The notes below the pieces were generated by a model. The model was not told the origin of the DNA. It saw nothing but the letters and a program-made list of their open reading frames with translations, and did no database searches. The position numbers and the translations under genes were made by a program. From NCBI GenBank assembly GCA_916613615.1, contig OU744720.1, positions 3,575,749-3,639,748 on the forward strand: a stretch of DNA of 64,000 nt, in the 5' to 3' direction. Shown in pieces: positions 1 to 10,489 of the stretch (positions are counted from its first letter, which is position 1; each line of letters opens with the position of its first letter). Source of the DNA: Steromphala cineraria. Taxonomy: Eukaryota > Mollusca > Gastropoda > Trochida > Trochidae.

Positions 1-1
1 T

Positions 2-1098
2 GATTCACGACATGAAACAGTTCAACCGCTCCTACCTCCTACCTTTGTCACGGAAGAGCGGATGGGGCGCTACAGGGAACTCCTAGCGCAGGCGTGTCGC
101 GGGCCTCTCTCGCTCCGACAGTGGCAACTCCTCCTAGGGTTCTTGACCTCAGCTCAAGATTACACGAGGAGGGGGAGGCTCCACCTCCGCCCGCTCCAGG
201 TAGTGCTGAATGGGCACGTGCGGGAGGTATCCTGCGGCCATCACATCAGGATGCCGCAGGACCTCATTCACCACCTCCAATGGTGGCAGGACGGAAGCAA
301 TGTCTTGGCGGGGGTGCCTCTCCGGCAACCCCCCGCCGGGAGCCAGCTGTACGTGGACGCCTCTACGCAGCGGTGGGGCGCGCACCTGGGGATTGAGCAG
401 GCGGCAGGCGTGTGGTCGCCGGCGCAAGCCGGACGTCACATCAACTTCTTGGAGTTGGACGCCATACGCTTGGCGATCGACCATTGGTCAAGCCGCTTGG
501 AGAGCCAGGTGTTGTGTGTTCACACGGACAGCTCGACGGCAGCTTGGTCGATCAACAAGCAAGGATCGACCAAAGCGGGATCACTCTTACAGCTGGTGAT
601 GGAGCTGTTTCAACTGGTAAACAATCTCAACATCTCAATCAGAGCGGTGCACATCCCGGGAGCAAAGAACGTCCTTGTGGACGCTCTCTCTCGCCCGGAC
701 AAACCTCCTTCTACGGAGTGGATGTTGCACCCTCGAGTGTTCGAGGCGATCTGTCTCCAGTTCGGGAGGCCGCATGTCGACCTCTTTGCGACACGGCTCA
801 ATCACCAGCTGCCGGTATACGTGTCCCCCGTACCCCCATCCGCTTACGCTTTTCCCCCCCTGCCATTCTGACTCAGGTGGTAGCAAAAATCCAGGAGACG
901 AGAGTGCTACGTCTGCTCCTGGTCGCACCGATGTGGCCGGCGAGGCCCTGGTACGTCCCTCTTCGGAGGCTCTGCGCTCATGAGCTGGTTCCCTTACCGA
1001 CCAGGTGGGACCTTCTCAGGAGCAACCCGAGCAAACGGGTGCACGAGAACCCGCAGGTTCTTCATCTGCACGTTTGGGTTGTCTCCAAGTCGGGATGA
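2..1098 (+). pseudogene. DIRS RNase H / polyprotein C-terminal part, frameshifted
   Basis: The frame is already open at the window edge and runs to 871. It shows RNase H-like acidic motifs in order: 'LYVDAST', 'NFLELDAIRLAI', 'VHTDSSTAAW' and 'VLVDALSRP'. After the RNase H, the typical DIRS continuation appears in another frame ('TQVVAKIQETRVLRLLLVAP', ending at 1098). The frame change falls near a run of seven C at 854-860, so a homopolymer indel is the likely break. Restoring frame would join RNase H to the conserved 'LLVAPMWPARPWY' block. It is a fossil coding region in this copy, although a sequencing error in the C run cannot be excluded. No host function is suggested. Confidence 0.8.
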
Positions 1099-2167
1099 GG
1101 AGCGCAGGATTTTCGGAGGCAGTAGCCAGCGCGGTGGCAACCTCGCAGCGGTCATCCACGCGTAAGCTGTATGACTTTCAATGGGCTTCTTTTATGACCT
1201 TTTGCGAAGGGAAGGGGTTCGATGTTCGCACGATAACGGTGCCCCAGGTCGCGGATTACCTGGTCCACCTACGCACAGTGAGGGGGCTTAAGGCCTCCTC
1301 CATCAACACGAACCTCGCGGCCATTATGTCCGTCCTTCGCAAGAAGGAACCGGGATTGGATATCTCGGTCCTAAAGGAGCTCATTAGGACATACAGAAAC
1401 GTGGATGGCCGCCACAAACTGAGACCGCCAGAATGGGATCTGGCAATAGTGTTGAATCACCTCAAATCTGAGCACTACGAGCTGCTGACGGACACGACGC
1501 TGCTGCGTCTGACCATTAAGACGTGTTTCTTGGTGGTAATGGGGTCAGCGGCTAGGATATCAGAGTTGCATGCTCTGCAAGCTCATTTGCTCAGGTTTGA
1601 GGTGAGAGATGGAGGGTCAGCGACCTTGGGACTGGCGCCAGACTTCCTGTGCAAGAACCAAGGCGCTGACGAACGTGGGAGGACCTTCACACTGCCGTCA
1701 ATCTCCCCGGCTATCGAGCCGACGGACGAGCGGGAACGTCTCCTCTGTACCGTGCGCGCTCTACGCGTCTATGTGGAGAAGACGCGGACACTGAGACAGG
1801 GAGGCGCAGGCTCTTTTTGCCCCACTCCCAGACGAGCTCAAAGGAGATTGACAAGAGGCAGTTGGGGGTCTACCTCAGGTCTGCGGTGGTGGACGCCTAC
1901 AAGGCGGCCGGGCTGCCGGCGCCGGCGCGGACCAACCCACACGAGATCAGGGCCATATCGGCGACTATGGCCCTTCACAGCAATCTGTCAGTGGCGGACA
2001 TCATGGCCGGCTGCTTCTGGAAGTCGGGCTTGGTGTTCGCCAACCACTATCTGCGCTATGTCTCCACGGAGGACCTGGAGGGTGTAGCCCGTCTAGGGGT
2101 GCAGGTATTTGCACAGCAGCGGACCACGGGGGCTCCCCCGGGTAGGGGGCGCAACCATCCACGATGA
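1095..2167 (+). pseudogene. DIRS tyrosine recombinase, one frameshift
   Basis: The ATG at 1095 overlaps the TGA of the preceding frame as ATGA (1095-1098), a compact arrangement. The N-terminal half has a phage-integrase-like SAM-type region ('TVPQVADYLVHLRTVRG', 'NTNLAAIMSVLRKKEPG'). The catalytic half keeps the family residues: Arg in 'SAARISELHAL', His-x-x-Arg in 'PHEIRAISA', and Tyr in 'FANHYLRYV'. The frame changes between about 1793 and 1805: 5' of this the protein is read in the 1095 frame, 3' of it in the 1802 frame, ending at a TGA at 2165-2167. Tyrosine recombinases insert the circular DIRS cDNA without target duplications. As written, the Tyr and HxxR are out of frame with the N-terminal half, so the copy is dead unless the frameshift is an assembly error. 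Confidence 0.85.
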
Positions 2168-2427
2168 TGACGCCTCACTCGTCGAGGTGGACATCTTACA
2201 CTTTGAAATAAAATTCTATTATTTTAACAGTTTATAGTGTTTTGTGGTGTTTTAATTAGGGGTCGTCGACCTCGAGGAGTCAGACAATGGCCCATTTAGA
2301 ACGGTCGCTCGCTGGGTCGCCGATCCTCAGATCAATCTTGAGAGTTATCGCTGAACGCGACGAATGCTACCCGCCACCTACAGTGGTATCAGGCTAAGGT
2401 CACTTGTCGGAGGTTAGTAACTAAATA

Positions 2428-2737
2428 ATAGTACGTTTTTGATTAAACGTCATTATTTTTACTTACCGTAGACAAGTGACCGTCGTCACTCCCGCCCGCC
2501 TCCCCTCTTACGTATCCGTCGTTAATTGGGACTCCTAGGTTATGTGAATGAATCTAATTGGATGACAGGTCACGCCACCTAGTGGGCTAGTGACGGGCGG
2601 ATAACTCTGATTGTTCTGGGTAATGATGTTTCATTACATCAGTGGGAATGAGTCGATTACATGTTATATGGCTAACAGGCTAAGGTCACTTGTCTACGGT
2701 TAGTAAAAATAATGACGTTTAATCAAAAACGTACTAT
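2428..2737. repeat. 54-bp inverted repeat of the DIRS tail
   Basis: Arms 2428-2481 and 2684-2737 are reverse complements with a single mismatch, separated by 202 bp. The inner edge of each arm carries GACAAGTGACC or its complement, which also appears at 2397-2408 in direct orientation to the right arm. This matches the interlocking terminal/internal repeats of DIRS elements. Confidence 0.8.
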
Positions 2738-2740
2738 AAT

Positions 2741-3960
2741 AAACATTTCGTTCAGAATAAATGGCCAAAATTGAAAGAAAGAGTAGAAAAAGTTAATATG
2801 GGATTTTTTTCAAAATGAACGTAGACTTAGATTATATTATTTTATTATTATTATATTATTTTAGTATTAATTAAGTTGTCAATGAAAATTTCCTTAAAAA
2901 AAAGTAAATTAAGCCTTCTTCACAAGACATGCTGTTTAGAAACTATTTGCATTTATAGTTAATTTTCCATGTTCATTATATATTAAAATCCCTCCTAAAG
3001 CTCAATGCAACGACAATTTAATGGAATGTTCAGGAATGATTCCTGCGGCTTTATTTGCGTACATGGTACAGTATATGTATATGTAATATGGGACATAGAT
3101 ATAGAAAGTTCTTTTCATGTTTTAGCTAAACAAATAAATACAATAAAAAAATAAAAATGCACTGACACATACCATTTGTATGCGTTATATAGTTATATAG
3201 TTTAAACATTGAAACAAGCCTTATGAAAAATGAAAAGGATTGTAAAAAGAATATAAAGTGTTGACCATATTGTATGCATTTATCTTCATTTTGGTTGGAT
3301 ATGTAAATAGTTTTTGTTATATTCTAATATCTAATTATTTCACTTTTGATATGAGAAGTCGATGGAGTAAAACCTATGAGGCTGCTTCTGTAAATTATTT
3401 TCTTGGTCAAAAAGATTATAACATTCAAGGGATTGTTATTGGTTCATTTTATCCCCAGGGCAACCTTTTCAACAAATAGATAAAAAGGGACCTGGACAGA
3501 ATGCATCACTGCTGTCCAAAGATGATCGATGATGTTTCTATCTCATTTTTACAGAATGGGAACAAATGGCTGATTCTATATAGCTTAACTTGTGAAGATA
3601 GTGTCTTGTAGGCTTGTTGTGAATAATCATGTATTGAAACCATTTAAAATATTTGCAATGAGTAAATTTGTTACTGATTATGTTATTGAAAATCTGTTCC
3701 GATGTTGAGTGACAAGAAAGTAAATGTGTAGTCAAGTAAAGTAGCATAATTAATGTTTGTGTTAATGTGCCTTATGTCGAAAGGGTAGATAGGTAAATAG
3801 GATCTCTCTTTTGGTAAAGTTTTGAATATGAAATCGACGGGCATAAGCCATGATAGTTTTCTTATACCTTCGTACGTTTTGCATTGATTGTGTAATTGGT
3901 ATTGAAATCGTTCACGGTGAATATATTACCAGATTCGCCAATAAAGTCATTTAAAATTAA
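2741..3960. other. AT-rich intergenic stretch, nothing recognised
   Basis: About 1.2 kb of AT-rich DNA between the DIRS tail and the 31-bp minisatellite. The longest open frames (3258-3479 plus, 3538-3747 minus) have low-complexity AT-driven composition and no domain motif; I do not regard them as genes. Confidence 0.6.
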
Positions 3961-3964
3961 TCCC

Positions 3965-4852
3965 ATTACAGATTGTTGCTGAACTATGACATCTCGATAC
4001 AGATTGTTGCTGCACTATGACATCTCGATACTAATTGTTGCTGAACTATGACATTTCGATACTAATTGTTGCTGAACTATGACATCTCGATACTAATTGT
4101 TGCTGAACTATGACATTTCGATACTAATTGTTGCTGAACTATGCCATCTCGATAGAGATTGTTGCTGAACTATGACATCTCAATACTAATTGTTGCTGAA
4201 CTATGCCATTTGTATACAGATTGTTGCTGAACTATGCCATCTCGATACTTATTGATTCTCAACTATGATATCTCGATACTAATTGTTTCTGAACTATGAC
4301 ATCTCGATACAGATTGTTGCTGCACTATGACATCTCGATACTAATTGTTGCTGAACTATGCCATTTCGATTCAGATTGTTGCTGAACTATGACATCTTGA
4401 TACTAATTGTTGCTGAACTATGCCATCTCGATACTAATTGTTGCTGAACTATGCCATCTCGATACAGATAGTTGCTGAACTATGCCATCTCGATACTAAT
4501 TGTTGCTGAACTATGCCATTTGTATACAGATTGTTGCTGAACTATGCCATCTCGATACTTATTGATTCTCAACTATGATATCTCGATACTAATTGTTTCT
4601 GAACTATGACATCTCGATACAGATTGTTGCTGCACTATGACATCTCGATACTAATTGTTGCTGAACTATGCCATTTCGATTCAGATTGTTGCTGAACTAT
4701 GACATCTTGATACTAATTGTTGCTGAACTATGCCATCTCGATACTAATTGTTGCTGAACTATGCCATCTCGATACAGATAGTTGCTGAACTATGCCATCT
4801 CGATACTTATTGATGCTGAACTATGATATCTCGATACTAATTGTTGCTGAAC
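3965..4852. repeat. 31-bp minisatellite, about 28 copies, with a 310-bp higher-order duplication
   Basis: The unit has the core 'TTGTTGCTGAACTATG' followed by A/CCATCTCGATA. Variants include CCATTTGTATACAGA and ACTTATTGATTCTCAAC. The same run of variant units occurs at 4190-4350 and again 310 bp later (exactly ten units) at 4500-4660, showing that a ten-unit block was duplicated as a whole. It lies between the DIRS element and the 3' end of the metalloproteinase gene. No open frame runs through it. Confidence 0.9.
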
Positions 4853-4859
4853 ACGCGAA

Positions 4860-5340
4860 GTGTCATAAGAAATTTAAGTAATGATTTGTGACGAAATGTT
4901 TAAAGGCTTCTAACACAGAAAATAGGAAAAATAAAGATTACTAGAGTCAAATAGATCAGATAACTAGTGCATATATTATTGGGTTGTTAAATTTTGCGTA
5001 TGCTTTAGTTTCATCAAATGAAATATATTGAGAATGTTGCTAGTAACTTGCTGCGTTAGGTGATTTGAAATGAGGACAGTGCATTTGCTATATTGACAAG
5101 TGTCGAGGCAAAATGATCTTTTATTAAAGAAACTCTGTATTACATTAAGAAAATATGTTTTCGTGTGTGAGTTCCGGATTCTTACAAGATTGCCCCGCAA
5201 TAACCCCAGTGTATGGTCTGGGAATGGACTTGCTATGATGGGAATGATGCTATCTGTCTGTTCATCACACTACCTTTTAAGAGTAAATATAAATAACTCG
5301 GCTTGTAAAAATAAGAACAAACGGTTTTTGAAGAAAATAT
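4860..5340. other. Gene-free stretch between the minisatellite and the metalloproteinase 3' end
   Basis: I see no domain, repeat or RNA gene here. The frame at 5100-5432 (plus) has no recognisable motif and overlaps the likely 3' UTR of the minus-strand metalloproteinase gene. Confidence 0.5.
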
Positions 5341-5345
5341 ACGTC

Positions 5346-5351
5346 TTTATT
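5346..5351 (-). terminator. Candidate polyadenylation signal (AATAAA) of the metalloproteinase gene
   Basis: On the minus strand an AATAAA lies about 190 nt after the stop codon at 5542. It is the nearest canonical hexamer I see downstream, so it is the best candidate for 3' end formation. Confidence 0.4.
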
Positions 5352-5541
5352 TCACCAGGACCAAACAAAGCAAAAATAAATAAAGGTATTCAAATATTTA
5401 AATGTTTCAAATACATCATGTCAATAACATAAAGTTTGCATTTACTGAATATAACTATCAATGTACAATTAGATAGAAATGATCATCGTAATACTATTTA
5501 AATTCAGCAAATGACACGTCAATGATGTGGTCCAATGAGGT

Positions 5542-8500
5542 TTATCCGTGGAATGGAGGTCTGTAGTAGCAGAGGGTGACGATGAACCTCTCCACAGTTG
5601 TGACAGGCACGAAGGGGGTTGTAGTCATCACTGCGGGCGTCGTCATCACCGTGCTGCTGTGACCAACCTGCAGGATCTCGTTGTCGTTGTTGTTGTTGTC
5701 GATGTTGGTGCTGTTGTTGTTGTTGGAGGCGGAGGAGCAAGAGGAGCAGCAGAGGAGACGCTGGGAGGAGGAGTAGGAGGAGCAGGAGGATTGCTGACAC
5801 GCGAAGTCGGGGTCGTCTCCCTGGGGGCAGTTGTCTGGACGGGAGGGGGCGGCGTCAACAGACATACACATCCCCTTCTCACACCACTGTAACAACACGG
5901 ACAGATGAAGCAAGCTCTTTTACACACGTTTATGAGTAAATGTAGATATTAGAATATGTTTTAAAACTTCAAAGCATCCTTTCTAACTGTATGATTGATG
6001 ACAAGACACCAGTGCTTCAAAGCATCCTTTCTTTAACAGATTGAAATGATTGAGATCAAGACACCAGTCCACCAACCTTTCCATTACCACAGGACGTCCC
6101 CTCATAGGCCACATAGTCGTCGCAGGTGTTCACATCGCCGTCTGTGCCGGAACACTTCAGAGTCTGACAGATCGCATCGAATTTGTTCCCCTGTGTGTAG
6201 GAGGTCTGAACGAAAGTAAGTGCCATATGATCATGTGAGATAAAATAATTCTTTAAGAAGAGTATCTCTTCATGTGAGAAAAACATTTTCACATTGCATC
6301 TACATTTTATAAGAGTTATTGTTTTTGTAATGTAGAGCTTTAATGCTTACTCTGCAAAATTTGGATCCGCTTCCAACGATTCGCGCGCACTGTTTATCAG
6401 CATCTGTTTCTTGTCCAGCAATTTGGCTTCCGTCTGAGAGTCCATTGGATATTGTTGTGGCCAATGAACATTGTCCTCTGAAACAAAAATATATTTGATT
6501 GAGTTTGTTCTTTGAAAAAACTCGTATAATAAAGGCGTTTCTTAACTGTTTAAAGTATGTGTTTTAGAGTCGAAGCGAGTGTATTTGACACTGAATTCAA
6601 ACCAAACATACGAGGGCGTGTTCAGGAAGGCCTTGAAGACAGCCACGGAGCAGGAGGAAAAGGTCCACAGTCTGGAAGGGTTGTTCTCTGTCGGCATCGT
6701 CAGTTTGGGAGACATGATGAAATTGTCTTCATCACTGCAGCCTTCATCAGTGTCGTGTCTTGCGTTCAAACTGAATGAAACAAATGAAGCAACATCTTTA
6801 CTCAAACTTGTACTCACTGACCTTGTGTTCTGAAAGCTTGGACTCATTGTGGTAGATGATGAACATTAACATTTAAAGTTATGGAGATTTGATTGAACTA
6901 AAACCAACCTTACTCTATGAATGATAAAGTCACCCTTACCTGTGTCCGACCTCGTGAGCTGCGAGGGCTGCGGTGAATCCGTCAAACGTGTTTTCTACGA
7001 TGGAAGTTGCTGAACTCGTGCACAGAGAACCCAGGAAGGCCAGACCTGACAGATATAATAACATTTATTCTTTCTGAGTATTTAGATTCCAACATCCTAA
7101 TTCACTTTCAGAACGTTTGTTTTATTTAATGCAAATACCAGTAAGAAGCTGATTTATTATCTACTTACCAGCCACAGCTGTGTTTCCATCGTATTCAAGA
7201 TCAAGTCTGAAAGGAGAGATGAAATAAAAAGAGTGACAAGGAAATAGAGTATCAAATATATTGTCATTGAACAGATTTGATATGCTGATTAATAAGTCGT
7301 ATCTATTGAGTTCGTAGATCAAAGAAGTAACTTTGGATGAAATAATGAAGTGATAATTAAGATTATTTAAAAACGTAAATGAAAAAATGAAATGTGTGTA
7401 GATGGCAAAATTGAGATGCGACAGAATTGTTGATATCTGTCATTATTTGAGACGTGTGTACCTGGTGAAGGCGATGTAGTGGTCGGCGCTGGTGACGGTG
7501 TTGCTGGCGTCTTGGATGAAGGAGGTGAAGTCGTTGAGAGCGGGTTCATCAGCAACCAGCGTTCCTCTTCTTAGGTCCTCCGTCCACGGGGAGAGATCGG
7601 CACTCTGGATGTAGAGAGGGGAGAGTATAGATATATAAAATACAGGAGGAGAATATAGATATAGATCGGCACTCTGGATGTAAAAATAAGTTTTAAGATT
7701 GAAAGTTATAGGCCTACTTGTGGGACCCAGGGAAAAAAGCGTGAGAGTGACAATCTCTTTGAATGGGAAGGGGTGAATCGTTTGTAACAGAATTGGAGGA
7801 ACAATACTATGATTGACTATTAAAGAAATTCTTGTATCTTACCGTTGCAGTTTTGATGTACTTGAACAGGACTCGGATTTTGATGGATTCATCTTGAGCA
7901 TTGACAGTGTCGAAACGCATTTGCATCTGAAAACACAACAAAGTTAAATAAATAGTTCAATAAATACAATTAATTAATGAAGCAAAGTTATATCTATTTA
8001 TATATATATAATTATATGGAGGCGTTGACGGTAAAAATTAAGTTAGACAATATCTTCATCTCTTCTGATTATTTAGATAGAATGTTGGTGGTTCAAGGCA
8101 ATGAGACTCACAGACTGTTCGATGAAGGCGTAGTAGGTCCTCATGTTGGAGAGAGCTGTGTCGACGTTGTTACCGGCCTCTGTCAGGAAACTGAGGGAGA
8201 AAGGAATAATATTTACATGAATGTTTCGAAGCTGATTTGCCGGCCAATTGAGTAAAATCCCATTTACCGATAATAGCATATTGATTGTATATTCATTGAA
8301 TGATTTTGCTTATAAAAGAGATATATGATAACATTATATTATGAAATTGATATTAATTAAACAGGTAAAGTATAACTTACAAATAGTAGTCAGAGAAATC
8401 CGGAAAGGCGCCGATCTCAATGATGTATTCTGACGTTGTAGCTTGTCGTTTGTGACGGTGATTTTCTAATCCTGAAAATACATTTATCCAATATTTTATC

Positions 8501-10467
8501 AACCCAACATAGGGAGAATTATTTTGTATATTAACACGATCCTTTCAAAATAAAACGGTGTTCGTCGAAAATCATGTTTTCCAGACATACATAATAGAAT
8601 AATTACTTAATAAGGTATTTGCGTGAACAAATTACATTAAGATAGCCATATGCTTACAAACAAATATCATATTTGAAGAAAGAATACTTCATCGTATGGT
8701 CCTGAAACAACAATACAAGGAGAACAACACAATGAGAAACATCGTCTCTATGAAGTACCTTTTGCACCTGGAGCTGCCTGGACGACCTGGACGACCTCCA
8801 GGAGACGAGCATCGTTGTTGAGGTTGTACTGCTTCACCCTCCGTACACTGTGTCCGTTCCTCAGGTCCTCGGGTCGAGACTGATCCAGTCCACCAGTCTG
8901 AGGCCAGATCTGGTACAGTCTCTCTCCGTGGTGGAAGTTACCAGCCTGCAGAGGACAGTTGGGATATCGTTTACATTGATTGTTATTCAACATATGGAAA
9001 CGTAATCGAATATTAAAACTGGACTAGTTATCTTGATGCTCGAATAAGGTTGTTCTTGCTCAGTGATTTCATCAACCTATTGACATTCTAAACATTTTAA
9101 GTTGTACTAATCTATACAGATTACATATTATGTACCATTCACCCTAAGACACAGACACAGTGTCAGGATCAAAAATCCCTAATTTATTTAAGGTTACAAA
9201 TAGGCGTCACAGCTCTAAGCTAAACTGACGTCTCTGTACTCGTCTGTAACTGTCACCACCTTCAATTCTCAAACCACCCTATATTTAAACAAGCAAGGTC
9301 TATGAAGGACACCAAAGTTCCAGTTGAACTCACCACTCTGTATTCGTCCCCTTCTCTTCTGACCAGCACCACCGACCCCAGGGACCCGTCTTGGAACACG
9401 GCAACATCCTGGAGCGGAGTCAGACATAACGTGAGTACATGCAGGTCATTACTTACACAGCGATTTACTGTATATACTTATTTAGTAGATGTTCCTTAAA
9501 TGATGACTTATCACAAGTAACCATAACTTGAAAACATCTCTAAACTAATGTTATATTTAGTCATGAACATAAAGTGAATACATGCAGGTCATTATTAACA
9601 CGAGCTCGAGGATATACTGTATTTACTTTTTACATCATAGTTACTGGATGTTCCTTAAATGATAACATAAGTTATGAATACATGCAGGTTATTATTTACA
9701 AGACGATATACTGTATATACTTTCTACTTTATATTTAATGGATGCTATTTGAATAATGACTTATCGGAAGTTAAAAAACATCTCTTGACTAATGTTCAGT
9801 AGAACGTTTCAAAGTATCACCTTCTAAATAGTTTAATACAGATTGCAAACTTGTTTCCACTTTTTTTAAACAATAGTCAAAAACACTTGCCTCATCTCTA
9901 GGTATATCATGATGGTTGGACGCCCCGCCCTCCTGCTTGGTGAAGACGGGTATGGACTCTATCTGGCGGGAACTCTGACTCAGTTTCAGTTCTATGGTGG
10001 AACCTCCTAGATCGAACCGGAAGTGAAGGATGTCCGGAAGTTGCGCAGCTGATCTCTTCTCTCGGGTGTGAGACGAATGCATCAAGGATACATCAACTCC
10101 GACTGGAAAATATGAAGAGAGCAATATTGAGAAAATGAGAGTTCTAACATTTTCAAATAATTTCATTGGTGAAAAACGCCAGTAATCGGTGAAAATATGA
10201 TCTATTGTTTAACTGAATGTGAAATCTGACAGTAAACTTATACTTTTCCATCATAGGACGTCATGAAGGTTGACGTCTGTGTAAGTTTTAAATAGAACTA
10301 ATTTATTCGTGGACTATGTGAATGGTGAATCAGAATCCAGTAGAATAGTTTGGAAATAATATTATAAACTAATCCTAATCACCTGTCTGTTCGTCATCTG
10401 CCCCGGACATGAATGAAAGCGCCGTGGATGACGTCATCGTCCCCAGCAAAACCAGCAACAGCAACAT
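5542..10467 (-). CDS. Secreted zinc metalloproteinase (M12B reprolysin/ADAMTS-like) with PLAC-like tail
   Basis: Fourteen exons: 10467-10383, 10102-9891, 9408-9334, 8945-8759, 8471-8381, 8190-8112, 7926-7843, 7604-7462, 7206-7169, 7045-6940, 6770-6612, 6477-6351, 6205-6077, 5886-5542. They total 1860 nt, giving 619 aa. The start is the ATG that opens a Leu-rich signal peptide ('MLLLLVLLGTM'). A propeptide ends at the furin-type site RHKR (near residue 190, exon 5). The catalytic domain has zinc site 'HEVGHSLNARHD', split by the intron 6940/6770, and Met-turn 'NFIMSP'. The family consensus HExxHxxGxxHD has Gly where this protein has Asn. Next comes an ADAMTS-type Cys-rich module ('EGTSCGNGKWCEKGMC'), then a Cys cluster 'DFACQQSSC...LLCCSSC' like a PLAC domain, and an Asn/Thr-rich tail. 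There is no thrombospondin repeat, disintegrin loop or membrane helix. It should cleave extracellular proteins; the substrate is unknown. The intron after 9891 starts with GC. Confidence 0.88.
9409..9890 (-). other. GC-AG intron in the metalloproteinase gene
   Basis: Exon 2 ends ...GATGAG and the intron begins GCAAGT, matching the strong consensus AG|GCAAGT of minor-type GC donors. The acceptor is ...CTCCAG|GATG at 9409/9408. Phase 0 is kept on both sides and no GT donor nearby keeps the frame. Confidence 0.7.
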
Positions 10468-10489
10468 CGTTTACTATACAGTACGATAA

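Larger units (their letters stand above)
1..2740 (+). mobile_element. DIRS-type tyrosine-recombinase retrotransposon, 3' portion, degraded
   Basis: The window opens inside an element with an RNase H-like reading frame, then a tyrosine recombinase, then a non-coding tail with inverted and direct repeats. This order (RT/RNase H, then YR, then complex repeats, no LTRs and no DDE integrase) is the DIRS architecture; the reverse transcriptase would lie before base 1. An AATAAA sits at 2207-2212. The tail holds a 54-bp inverted repeat (2428-2481 against 2684-2737, one mismatch) and direct copies of 'GGCTAAGGTCACTTGTC' at 2392 and 2678, like the terminal and internal complementary repeats that DIRS elements use to make a circular intermediate. 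Two frameshifts make this copy defective. The 3' limit is inferred from the last repeat. Confidence 0.85.

Noticed and set aside
3258..3479. 73-codon hydrophobic frame in AT-rich DNA
   Set aside because: Composition-driven, with no Kozak context, domain or homology that I can recognise.
3965..4852. CRISPR-like array
   Set aside because: The repeats are contiguous 31-bp units with no unique spacers, in an animal genome; it is a minisatellite.
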